DNA of 64,000 nucleotides from Opisthocomus hoazin (Eukaryota > Chordata > Aves > Opisthocomiformes > Opisthocomidae), in contig NC_134434.1 in the NCBI RefSeq assembly GCF_030867145.1, positions 5,146,001 through 5,210,000 on the forward strand, read 5' to 3'. The notes beneath the pieces were generated by a model. That model was not told the DNA's origin, ran no database searches, and worked only from the letters and a program-made list of their open reading frames with translations. Of the stretch, positions 25,467 through 36,574 are shown piece after piece. How positions within the stretch are numbered: position 1 is the stretch's first letter; each line of letters begins with the position of its first letter. The translations under genes were made by a program, and so were the position numbers.

Positions 25467-28400
25467 TTAGGCTTGGCAACTTACACTGAGCTTAAATGAA
25501 GGTGTTCTGAGCAAGGTATTAGTTTGTTTTCAGAGCAAGCTAAAAGACTTGACCCACATTGTCTTGGTAGAAGCTCTACTATGAGTAGCCAAGTACCAGC
25601 CAGTTGGCTAGTGACTGTACCCTTGGACTTACAAATCCCCCATTTGGAGCTTGACTCATGTATTTCCAACAGAATAGGTAATTTCTTTCACCCAGTCTGA
25701 AAGTTAGCTGTCCAGCCTAATCTTGGTGTCAAGGCTCCCCCTGCAGTCACTGGAGAAAGATGGGCACGTCCAGGGAGCAAATCTGGCCATACAAAGGTTT
25801 TCTTTGATGAAGATATGTGGAGGAATGACCCTTCAGAAGGAGCTGACTCTCTCCCCAGAGGCCATACGGCAGTCCACACACTAAGGGTAGATTGAAGTGT
25901 AATTTCTGGGGAGTCCAACCTCTTCCCTGTGTTTAGCTGCATGAATCAGATCCAGCACAAGGAAATGGAGAATTCTGATTGTTTTGTCTGCATAATAAGG
26001 TGTTACATTTCCTTATCATCCTCTTACTGCTTTGAATTAAATATCCAAGTCCAGCATCCTCCAATCCATAGTCCACTCTATATTTCCAGAGGCCAGAGTC
26101 TTTGCGGTTCAGTTCCTTAGGAAATCTGTGGCACAGAGACAAATTTCTCAGTCTTTCCTCATTTGCACATGCCCATCAGTCTTTCTGACACAAGCGACTG
26201 CAAAAAGCATAGACACACTTGCGTTATCTGACTATTTCAATGCAACCATCACAGGAAGAGGAAAAGGAAAAAAAAAGTGAAAAGGATTTTTTTTTTGTAG
26301 CTTGCAGCGATTCCCTGCAAAGAAGAAAATCTTCCCAAACAAATATTGTTTTCTTTGAAGAGTATACACTCTCTCCCATGCTGGGAAGTATTCAAAGCAA
26401 GGTTTGCCATCCTGAAATCCAACAGGCAGCCTCATCACAGATCAGAGCTGTGCCCAAACCCAGCTCCTTGCCACTCTCTTCCATTCACCTCATCTCGTTT
26501 TCTCTCCGCTCTGCTGCCTTTCTTCCCTTCATCTCCTTTTCTCTGCATTCCTGTCTTGCAGCATTTCTGCACCCCAATCCCTCTCCTCCAGTTGCCAGGC
26601 CAGCTGAAGACCTACCATCTCTTCCCACCACAACCCTAGGATCAACCTGCCACACTCCCCACTGCCCCCAGCTCACAGCTCCACTTTTGTTTTTCTTTCT
26701 GACCTACTGATATTTTAGCACTCCGAAGTAAAAAATGTAGCCAACTATTGTGCAGAGACTTCAGGCTGGGGTGAAGAGATGAAACAGAAACCCACAATGC
26801 GAGTTGCTAAGTGAAAGCAGGTTGTAATGATCCACTCAAAAGCATTTTGCTAACACTTATCTGAAAAAGATCGCTCTGCAAGACATTTTTCTGTCTGTCT
26901 TTGAAAGAATAGCCTGAAGAGCGTTCAGCAATCAGTTGAACAAATTTTCCCCTGAACTTAAATATTTCTAGAACATTTTTGACAAAATACCCATTTCCAG
27001 CTGAACATCTCAGTTTTCAAGCGAAAATCTAGAAACCTGTGGCAAAAAATGTAAACATTCCTATTCAATAAGTCTTTATTTTTTATTTAAATTTCCATGG
27101 GAATCCCTAAACAAAAGTCCGGAAACCTGCCCTGTGTGGCTGGCCCTTCCTTTTGACCTTTCTATCACTTACTATTTTGTTTTACCAGAAACATTATTGT
27201 CAAATTTAAGGCATCTAGTTGTGTGCATCCAAGTTTTGCCAATTTAATATTCATCTTCTGACAACACTCAGGGTTCAGCTAGCCTCCTAATTAGTTCCTG
27301 ACTGCAGTGGAGAGAATTATTGTGGAGAAATGCTGGCCTTCTACCCACGGGATCTCATTTTTCTTTGCTATCACTAGCTAGAAGTTTGGAACAGAGAGAT
27401 GCTTAATCCTGCTGGCCCTGCCAGTCTTAGCTCCCCCTCTCTCTCTGAAGAAATATGAGTGCAAGTACTGCTTAGTTTGCTGAGGATTGCACGGAGACAG
27501 CTATATCTTTCACGATGACATGGTAAAACTCTGCAACAGCTCAACTTCAGAGGGCCTGGGCTGAGTCTGAGTCCTACTTAGGTCAGGGTGTGTCTGGAGC
27601 ACTTCGCTGGGAGCAGTGTTCTGGCAGGGCTGCTGAGATTGGGATCTCTCCGCCGTGTGATTTTGGCAGTAGAAAGCTGCTCACGCTCACTGCTTATGAT
27701 CTCGTTTACTTTTCATTAGTTTGTCAGGCAAATCTTCTTTCAAGTGTTTTCATTCTCATCAGTTAATAAATGACAAAAATCAGGCATGGAATGTTCTAAA
27801 AGTGGCACCACAAAAAGACCTATTTCCTGTCAACCCATATGTTCTCAGCAAAGAGAGCTGTATATCCCAGAGGAAAATTAAAGATCTGAAAGACCATCTG
27901 AAAATTCACCAGCCGAGTTTCTCAGCAGATCTCAATTGCACAGACAGAAAAACAAGAGCCCAGTGCTAGTGGACAACTAAAGATCTCCACCTAGTGAAAT
28001 GGAGTGTAACAGGACAGCTTGCTGCTTTGCAGTCTTCCTGGGAAAGCCAGGCAGAAGGTAAGAAAAATCATCTTCAATCATATGGCAAGTTTAACATCGG
28101 TGCTGTCAGAATACCTGTTCTGACAGCAATTTCAGTTTCGTATTGACACCGTGAACAGCAGCCACATCTGCAGCTTGCAGCGGGAACGCGGAATGCCCAG
28201 CCCAACAGCATCCCTGCTCCAGGTGCCTGCAGGGCCCCTGGCTGCCATGACGGCAAGAGCCACGACCCATACAAAAAGGGGTAATGCAGAAGGCTCTGGT
28301 TAACCTCCGTGTGGCACAGCTCCATTAGGAGAGCATTAAAACTCCCCTCTCAAAGTCCTAACCCTTACCCAAGCTGATCACGGCTCTGTATTGACTGCAA

Positions 28401-28980
28401 CCAAACAAATTACACGATACAGTAATGATGGCTTTTGGCTAGGAACCTTTTCAGAAGATGACATTTTTCCTGTTGATGGGATTTCCCATTCTGTTTCAAG
28501 CACAAGATAATTGTAATTTCCTGGTCTGCTACCGAACACATAAAGGTTATGGGTAGTCTTATTAAAGCTTTCATATTAGTGGAAAATTGTATGTTACGAG
28601 CTGGGAGAAAATTAATGGCCATTCTTTTGCAGTTTGCATACAATTAAATCCTTAGGGGGCCTTTCTGCTTCGTCTGGAGCAGGTGATGTGCACTTTATTA
28701 AAAACACCACCCCTTCCTTTCAACCGCTGTGAGGCTCAGGGTTATTTCTCAATATGTCCTGCTGAGCTGGCAGGAAAGTGTGACCAGACTGCCCAGCTCT
28801 GCCCTGCTCCCTCTGCACCCAGCCACGAGCTACGTGCTCCTACGCTAGTAGCAAAATGAGCATTTCGGATGAAGGTGCCAGCTTTATAGGTGATTGCATC
28901 ATGGTAAGTATGGTGGGTAGCTGCAAACTAAAAAGCGGTTTTCAGAAATGGCGATAGCAGGGGGACATTTCCAAGCTGAA

Positions 28981-29023
28981 GGCTACACACCTCCAGAGAG
29001 GTACCTGGAGGTTACACACCTCC
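28981..29023 (+). repeat. Short direct repeat flanking an inverted repeat
   Basis: GGCTACACACCTCC (28981-28994) recurs as GGTTACACACCTCC (29010-29023). Between them CCTCCAG and CTGGAGG form a 7-bp inverted pair with an 8-bp spacer. No function is assigned. Confidence 0.85.
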
Positions 29024-30229
29024 CATGTTACAAACACATCCTCACGTTTAGGCTTGGGCTGAGGCAGGTCCAGTCAGGTAATTCCCAACCTGGGCCAGGC
29101 TGAGATGTCTCATTTTATGAGTGCTTCCTCTTGTCTAAAGGATGACACTGCTGATGTCCCTTCTTTGCAGGCTTGCTGAAGCTTTTTCTTCTCCCAGGAG
29201 AATTGATGCTTTGTTTTCCCTCCTCAGAGGTAACTCCCAGAACAAGTGATTCTCTGTTTCTTCAAAACAAGCTGTCCCTTTCACTTTCCCACCTGCTGCT
29301 CAAGTCTAAGAGCTAAATGTAATAATAACCCAGCAGTTTTTCCACGGCTTCCATCCCACTGTGTTCAAATAGTGGTGCCTCACTGTGCAGGCAGCATGGA
29401 TCAATCTAGGGTAGCAGATCTCCATCTTAGAAACAACTGAGCTATAGACATTAAAACTACATCAACTCTGTAATCAGGAGGCACAAAACCTCCGCACTGA
29501 CTTAGCATCAATTCAGTAGGTACGAGGAACAACAAGGGTGATAGTGGGTAATGTCCGCATTTCAGTACAGGACTGTCACATCAGTCCGGGACACAGGATA
29601 TGTAGCTGGGCAGCTAAAACATGCTTCTGTTCAGGTCTCCATATTCACTCGATATATTAAACTGCACACACTGCTACAGTTTTCCTGAGTGCAAAGAAAA
29701 GGGTCTGAAGAACTGGAAGAAAATTTTGGGGAACATACACAGTTTCTCAGAAGTACATCTGAAATCTAGGTACAAGTTTTCTCTGAAATGTAGCAGCTCG
29801 GACAGTCAACTAAATGGAATTTGCCACAACTAAAACGCATCAAACCTGATACTTCTTCCAAGACAACAGTGCTCCTTTGCATATTTTAAATCTCAGAAAA
29901 CACTTTTATTTCATTTCCTAAAAATAAGTACCAACTGTACTTTTACTGCCATCCCCATATTTTTGCAGAACTTCAGTTAAAAACTTTCTGTTCCACCTTC
30001 ATCTCTGAATTTTGTCTGTTAAATCTGGTTACACAACAAAATAGATCCTGATCCCCCTTCAGAGGCCCCAGACTATCAGGGGGGTAGGGAGAGCTCGTGG
30101 ATGATGTTTTCAGAGTACACAAAGTACACAAAACTTGTGCCTTGCTTCATGCTACATTTTGCCTTTTCTGTGATGAACACTGATACAAAGAAATTGTTGA
30201 GAAGCTGCTGATGGGGCTGGAACTGAAGT

Positions 30230-30790
30230 CACAGAATCACAGAATCACAGAATAGTAGGGGTTGGAAGGGACCTCTGTGGGTCATCTAGTCCAACCCCCC
30301 TGCCGAAGCAGGGTCACCTACAGCAGGCTGCACAGGATCTTGTCCAGGTGGATCTTGTATATCTCCAGAGAAGGAGACTCCACAACCTCCCTGGGCAGCC
30401 TGTTCCAGTGCTCCGTCACCCTCAGAGGGAAGAAGTTCTTCCTCATGTTCAGACGGAACTTCCTGTGCCTCAGTTTGTGCCCATTGCCCCTTGTCCTGTC
30501 ACTGGGCACCACTGAAAAGAGCTTGGCCCCATCCTCCTGACACCCACCCTTCAGATATTTGTAGGCATTTATAAGGTCCCCTCGCAGCCTTCTCTTCTTC
30601 AGGCTGAACAAGCCCAGTTCCCTCAACCTCTCCTCGTAGTGGAGATGTTCCAGTCCCCTCACCATCCTTGTAGCCCTGCGCTGGACTCTCTCCAGTAGCT
30701 CTTCATCTTTCTTGAACTGGGGAGCCCAGAACTGGACACAGTACTCCAGATGAGGCCTCACCAGGGCAGTGTAGAGGGGAAGGAGAACAC
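30230..30790 (-). mobile_element. Young CR1 LINE, 5'-truncated 3' end
   Basis: The minus strand reads as the 3' end of an avian CR1 retrotransposon. It holds the C-terminus of the ORF2 reverse transcriptase, the short 3' UTR with its typical GGTTGGACTAGATGACC-like stretch, and three exact ATTCTGTG tail units (30230-30253 as CACAGAAT on the plus strand). The left end of the homology fades near 30785-30790, where the element is truncated. CR1 is the dominant LINE of birds. The intact frame and perfect tail units point to a relatively recent insertion. It is dead on its own because most of ORF2 and all of ORF1 are missing. Confidence 0.93.
30318..30761 (-). pseudogene. CR1 ORF2 C-terminal fragment (end of reverse transcriptase)
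   Basis: 147 uninterrupted codons encode the C-terminal part of CR1 ORF2, with the familiar block [14 protein letters not shown] near the start, a basic [10 protein letters not shown] segment, and an LSLWKHW-like hydrophobic/tryptophan region ([11 protein letters not shown]) near the end. The frame continues upstream of 30761 without an ATG; the first codon is a GTG encoding internal valine. No independent translation is expected. The catalytic reverse-transcriptase motifs and the endonuclease are absent because of 5' truncation. Confidence 0.9.
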
Positions 30791-33700
30791 CTTTGTAACA
30801 CTTCTCATTACATGCGGATGGGTAACTAGATCAAGATAAAGATGGAGGAGACTGGGGTAAGAATGTGACCTGACTTGTGAATGCTCAAATCAGCGGAGAG
30901 GAGGGAAAACTGTTTTCTTAGAGAGCCAGCAACATCCATAAAATTGGTCCTTATCCAGTAACCCTGCCGTGCTTTCCCAGTGGTCCATCTGTCTTGTCAA
31001 AAACTCTGCCAGACTCCTCCGACCTGCTTCAGACTTTGCTTTGTGGTATCAGTGAGGTATCGTAAATAGAAGAGCCTAACGTTGGCTCCCACTTTGCCAA
31101 TAGCAAGATCTATGTACCGTAACTTTCCTTACTGCAAGCGAAGCTTGGTTCAAGAAAAATCAATTTTGTTGTGGTCTGCCTAGGACTCATCACTGCAAGG
31201 ATAATGTGTGCTCCTGTTTACCATGTGGGAACATAAAAATCATTTGGGCTGAAGTATGATTCATTAACCACCCCGAAACGGCAGTTGGGCTAAAATTATT
31301 TTGGTGGTGTTTAACTGAAAAAGCGCTCTCTCTGCATGCACGGTCGGGAAGCCGAGCACAGCTCGCTGTGCCCTGTGCCTCACAACCCCTGCAGAGACAT
31401 GAGGCTTTGCTACAGGGCTCACCCCTCATGACGACTCCTCCACCTTGAACAGTCGCATGGCAGATTTGGGTGAACAGTTCTACTTTGCTAAATCATTCAG
31501 CAGAGCTAGGAACAGCACATTGGATCTCCTTCCTCTTCAAGCCTGGAGGCATGTGATGGTCCTTGGTAAAGCAGAGTTAACTTGGCCCCACTGTCCCTTC
31601 ACTTTCGCAGCCCATTGCCACAGGGACAGATCTTTGGTTTGGTGGTTCCTGCCCGCAGGAGGGGTCTGAGTTGGGCTGTCATGGCTGGGCTGGCTGGGCT
31701 AAAGCTAACCTGTCCTTTTGCAGGAATAAAAACATCTGTGCAAACCCCACTTATAAGCTATGCGGCAGGGCTGGAAGATGAGGAGTAAGGAATCTCAGAT
31801 GCACCTCAAGCCTGAAGTGAGAGCTCACTACCACAGAAACAAACCAGTCACCATTACAACATGGGCTGTGGCCCAGTTACGTCTCATACAGAGGAGACAG
31901 TGGCAGGCTAAGACTAATCAGGTTCTGCCCCAGCCCGTCACATTCGTCACAGACCCCGTGGTGTGAAACAATATCTCCCCACCATGGCTACCTGCCACTT
32001 TAAAGGTTTATGTAGGTAATAATTAAATACAAGATCTGCTGAGTCCTCTGAAAATGCTGCAGAGTTACAACTAAACCTAGTCCCACTCGTGGACTAAGTT
32101 TGGGAAAGCTGAAGCTGCCCCATACATTAAAGAAGTAAAAAATCACCCTGCATGGGCAGAAGGGGATCTTACCTGGGTATTGTACTACCATCCTAATGGT
32201 CCAGCAATTTAGTCTGGGGAAGCCTCGGACCCATCACTGCTGAGCTAAATTGCTGGAGTCTAACTGAGAAAGCTGCAAAGCCTGCCGTTGGAAAGAAACT
32301 CCTTCTTAGCCTGGATTCAGGGAAAGACTCTATTTCCTAATAAAGGCTGTCCGCATTTCACTCTGCACAACTAACCTCAAAGTAAGGACCCCTTGCAGTT
32401 GATTTATGATGAGGCTTCTTTTGATTTAGGAGATAAATTGTCATTGCTTGAAGGTTGGTGCCTCCTTACACAGATCCTTCTGACTAAACACTGACTTCAT
32501 CACGTGCCATGAACCAGGAGGAAGAAGGAGGTTAAGAAGTGGATCAGGAGAGACATTTGTGTGTGATTTCCACATGCCCTTTGGTGGGTGAGAAGCTCTC
32601 CAGCATCAGGGTTAGTTGTTGATGGAACATACAACAGAAGGTCTCAAGCAAGAAACAAGGAAGGGCAGCCCATGATCCTCAGAACAGGCTTGTCCTGGGA
32701 GAGGTCCAAGAGTGCCAAGCCAACATAGTCAAACTATGTGTGCATGAAGAGCAGCTCTCCTGTCCTGGTGGTCAAGACGGTGAGAGAAGACTGAATGCAA
32801 ACAGAATATCTCCAGGTACAACTGCAAAGAGAAACAGACCAGTTGGTTCATCAAGTCTGTCATGGACAGGACACAAAGCAATGGGCTGCAGCTGAAAAAA
32901 AAGTACAGGCAAGCTGGGAGAGCTGAGAAAAAACAGAGACAAGCATGTGCCAGGTTGAAGGGCTGGACCATGGCATGGCACGATCCTTTCCAATCCCTGC
33001 TGTCCTCCAAGCACTTAGTTCAGGTTAGAAAACTTACTACTGAAAGTCAGCAATTAAAAAAAAAAAGAAAGTCTTTAACTCAAAACTAAAATACTTGACT
33101 GAAATTTTTAATCTAAAAGACATACGTCTGGAAACTGCAGAAATCTGAGGATTCTACAGTTTCCAAAACTACATATGGGAAGAAACTCCTCCTTAGCCTG
33201 CTCCAGGTGGCTGTTCTGGTTTCAGAGCATTCATAGATTACATTTTCCACCCCCACTTCTCAAAAACAAAACAAAGCTTCATCCCAGGACTGAAAGAAAC
33301 TCTCAGCATCTCAGAACTTGCAATTAAAATCACCAGAGGTGACAGCATTGGAAATGCTTAAAAATAATCAAGCCACCTTCAAGTTTGCTAAGATTTGATT
33401 GTTTGTTCTTAATGCCTTCTGCTCAGAGGGAGAGGAGGATTTTATTAGAGCTTGAAAACTGCCTCAGGTGGAAGTCACAGCTAATAGGCACTGGACCGCT
33501 GCCTGAAAGGATGCAGAAAGCTTTATGTTTCCCTGTCTTTCCCCTCTTCAGACACAATGCTTTTTTTTTTTTTTTTTCTGATTCAGTAACTCAGTAACTC
33601 ATAAAGACTTAAAGCAAAGGTGCTGCAACCTCAGGCTAATTGGGCTACTTTTGAGCTCTGGAAAAATTTATTTTGGGGACCCACAAGAAAAATGACAAAA

Positions 33701-34844
33701 GTGGATAGGATGGGATGGGGTGTGATGGGAGCCAGGACTCCACTGGCCCTGATGGTGAGTCCCCATGGCCCAGAGACCAGTTTGGGGCTGTTTGCCCTGC
33801 CTCTCTGAGCGATTCCACACAATTTTAATTTGTAGATAAAGCTTGGGAGTTCTCCTTCCAAATAAATTCCAGCTCTCTCCTTTGGCCAGTGCTGGATCCT
33901 GCTGATTTCAAATCTTGTCCAGGTGTATTGATTCTTCCAGCAGTGAAAACACTGGCATAAAAATTGCAAATTGGAGCCAAAGGACGGAGGCTGCATTCAG
34001 AGCACACGGGATAAAAGAGATTTATAATAAGGAAAAGGTGTGTTTATTCATCTGTTGACCTCAGGCCCTGCATTGCTACACTCCCCATAGAGTGGTGCAT
34101 GGTGTTGACCTTGAGATGATAGCTTAACAGAGGCAGTGCACCCAGCTTTTAGTAAGTGAGTTTAGAAGGCAGAACCACTCAAAAAAAAAATGCTCCAGAA
34201 AGTGATCCTGTCAAACCCGATAGAGCAAAATTAACAGCCTCATTCTGCCCAGGTTAATTCCTTTCTTGTGATTATCATTATTATTCTGTTTTCATGTTGC
34301 AATAAATAATGAGTTAACTAAAAGCCAAGTGTTGATTAACAGAAGACTCCCTGTTCTGCTGGCAGAGAGGTGGTCAGGCTGGAGACAGGAGAGCGAGCCT
34401 CCAGCTCCTGCCGAGGGGTGCTGCGGTTTTCCTGCATACGATCCAAACAACAGGCTGCTTGAGGTGGTCACTTCAAAGAAAGGGACTGGTTTGGTGACCC
34501 ACAAGGTCCCTTCCAAACCATGCCTGAACAAGAGTCTGATTTACAGGGGCTACTGTAAAGGGCAGAAGCCAGGGACTGCCGGAGAGATGTGGATGCAGAC
34601 CTCACTGTGGGTAACTCACAGGCACACGGGAATTGGGCTACTCGCTCCGTTTCTCCAGGCCTGGTCTCCCACGAGTGTGATGGGACCTTGAGTCTTCTCT
34701 CTTGTCCCTCGTGGAAAGGATGCAGAGCTTGTGGAGGAGAGAGTGGGACTCTGGTCACAGTGTGGGCTTCATGTCTAGGACCCTTTCCCTCCCACTTCGG
34801 GTACAGCAGGCAGAAAACAATAAATTGTCACCTTGTTAGCCAAG
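30791..34844. other. Non-coding, no gene recognised
   Basis: Unique-looking sequence. A stretch at about 34500-34523 (AAGGTCCCTTCCAAACCATG) resembles a decayed plus-strand CR1 3' end, but too little remains to call it. Confidence 0.5.
33561..33577 (+). repeat. T17 homopolymer
   Basis: Seventeen T in non-coding DNA, followed soon after by a two-copy CAGTAACT duplication (about 33585-33600). Confidence 0.95.
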
Positions 34845-35045
34845 CTGAAATAATAGAGAGATATTGAGGTTGATTTCAGCTGTATTTAATGAGGGATAAT
34901 TACCCACCTATCACAAGGCCATAGGATTACACTGGTTGGAAATTTTCCAGTTAATGTGCTATTTGATATTTCTGCCTAATTTTAAAGAGTTTAATTGATG
35001 TCTTAATTATGACAGATATCTCTATCAACACCATTCTCCGACAAA
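34845..35045. promoter_or_regulatory. Candidate conserved non-coding element
   Basis: A compact AT-rich block between GC-richer flanks with GGGATAATTACCC (a near-perfect palindrome around 34894), TTTAATTGATGTCTTAATTATGACAG and CTCCGACAAATTCC. It contains no repeat or frame. Assignment is by composition only. Confidence 0.28.
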
Positions 35046-36011
35046 TTCCTGTCACTGCTGTGATTTTACACAGGCACATGGACCTTTCATTGGCAGTCCC
35101 CATGGAGGTCCCTTCCCCTCCAAGACAGCTCCTGCCCCTGTTTGCTGAGCCAGAGCTGCACAGGAGCAGCTTGTGCAAGCCTATGTGGAAGACTAGGGCA
35201 AAGCCAGGATCAGGGTATCTTTTGTTAGTCCCAGGACAGAGTCCAGCCTTCCCCTCATGCAGCACTCGAGTGTGCACGAGGTCCTGTGCAAGCCCACATC
35301 AGACCAAAGAATAAAGAAATCAAGGTCCCTGCCAGCTCCCAACTTGCTGCTCCCACTTGTCCGTTAGAGGAGGTACAGTTATAGAAGCCATTCACAGCTC
35401 TGTGTCTGTCAGGGACCAGCTCAGAGCTCTAATAGAGAAATGGCGGTGGGGTGGTTGGGGTAGTGATGATAGACCTCCAGGGGGGACTGAAGCTGGTCAC
35501 TTCAAAATCAATGATACTTCCCTGTCACTACACTGCTGAAGTGGAAAGGAGGCACAAGCATCTCTTTGGGGCCCTTGAGGCCAGCCTTAAGTTTTTTTTG
35601 CATTACTGTTAGCTAATGCAAAGGCACATGTAAATGTAAGGCCACTTCCCAAAGGTACTTGATAGCATTTGGTGTGACGAAGGATGCTGTCAATGATACG
35701 TGTGGGAGCGATAGCTCATGTGGCTCCATCTGGTCAAGGATGACCTTAACGGATGTCTTGATGCGTAGAGCCAGGACTTGGGAATCTGAGCCATGGGGCT
35801 GTGAGAGAGGGGAAGGCTGAGGACATGCTGCAAGAAAAGTCTGCCTACAGCAGAGCCCCATTCCTGCACATCCAGCCTCAGCATCAGCTGAAACCCGATT
35901 AAACACACCAGTTATCAAGGGGTCACAGGAGAATATTCATTAGTGATGTACCCAGGAACACACCTGCTTTTTTACAAACATCAAAGGATAAATAAGCAAT
36001 CTGAAGGATGG
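35046..36011. other. Non-coding, nothing recognised
   Basis: Flank on the left of the LTR. No gene or repeat recognised. Confidence 0.6.
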
Positions 36012-36574
36012 TGTCCTGGTTTCAGCTGGGATAGAGTTAATTTTCCTCCTAGTAGCTGTTGTGGTTTGGATTTAGTACAAGAAGAATGTTGATAACACTG
36101 ATGGTTTTAGTTGTTGCTAAGAAATCAAGGACTTTTTTTCAGTTTCCCTTGTTCGGCTAACAAGCCGGGGTGCAGGAGCTGGGAGGGAACACAGCTGGCC
36201 AGCTGGCCCAAGCTGGCCAATGGAAATATTCTATACCATAGACATCATGCTCAGGTTATGAAAGGGGCTAGGCTGGGGGGCAGAAACTCCCTTTTCTGTG
36301 AGTTCAGTTTTCTGGGAGTTCGATCTTTTCCCAGAGTTCAAAATTTTTCTGGTGAGTTTAGTCTTTTTCCACACCTTCCGCAAAATCCATAAATTCCACG
36401 ATCACTGCTCAGGGACTGGCTACAGAATTGGTCATCAGGCAGTGAGAAAAAATTGTATTGTGTATTTCTAATTTTTTTTATATTATTATTATTGTTATTA
36501 TTATTACTATTACTATTACTATTACTATTACTATTACTATTGCTATTGCTATTGCTATTACTATTATTATTATT
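36012..36574 (+). mobile_element. Endogenous retrovirus LTR, 3'-truncated (avian ERV type)
   Basis: It starts with TGTCCTGGTTTCAGCTGGG, the hallmark 5' end of an abundant avian ERV LTR. It continues with the GTTAATTTTC, GAGAATGTTGATAACA-like, CAAGGACTTTTTTTCAG and CATCATGCTCAG blocks, then the GGTCATCAGGCAGTGAG...TTGTATTGTG segment. It then enters the T/A-rich tract this LTR type carries before its polyadenylation region. Here that tract has become a microsatellite, and the usual 3' end (AATAAA-like signal, pyrimidine tract, terminal CA) is missing. No retroviral coding sequence adjoins it on either side. I infer a solo LTR broken at the microsatellite. Confidence 0.85.
36480..36574 (+). repeat. 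Compound (ATT)n / (ATTACT)n / (ATTGCT)n microsatellite inside the LTR
   Basis: The order is an ATT-rich lead-in; six perfect ATTACT units (36503-36538); three ATTGCT units (36539-36556); one ATTACT (36557-36562); then four ATT units to 36574. Open frames across it translate to runs of L, N/S or I/T and are artefacts. Confidence 0.97.

Larger units (their letters stand above)
25131..30229. other. Non-coding, no gene recognised
   Basis: Contains the C19 run, a pyrimidine-rich tract (about 26440-26640), AT-rich stretches at 26930-27310 and 28410-28660 with TAAT cores, and the small repeat at 28.98 kb. No exon seen. Confidence 0.55.

Noticed and set aside
32289..33205. Two near-identical 19-bp words (GAAACTCCTTCTTAGCCTG and GAAACTCCTCCTTAGCCTG)
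   Set aside because: A single 19-bp match with one mismatch is close to chance expectation in 64 kb, and the flanks do not match.
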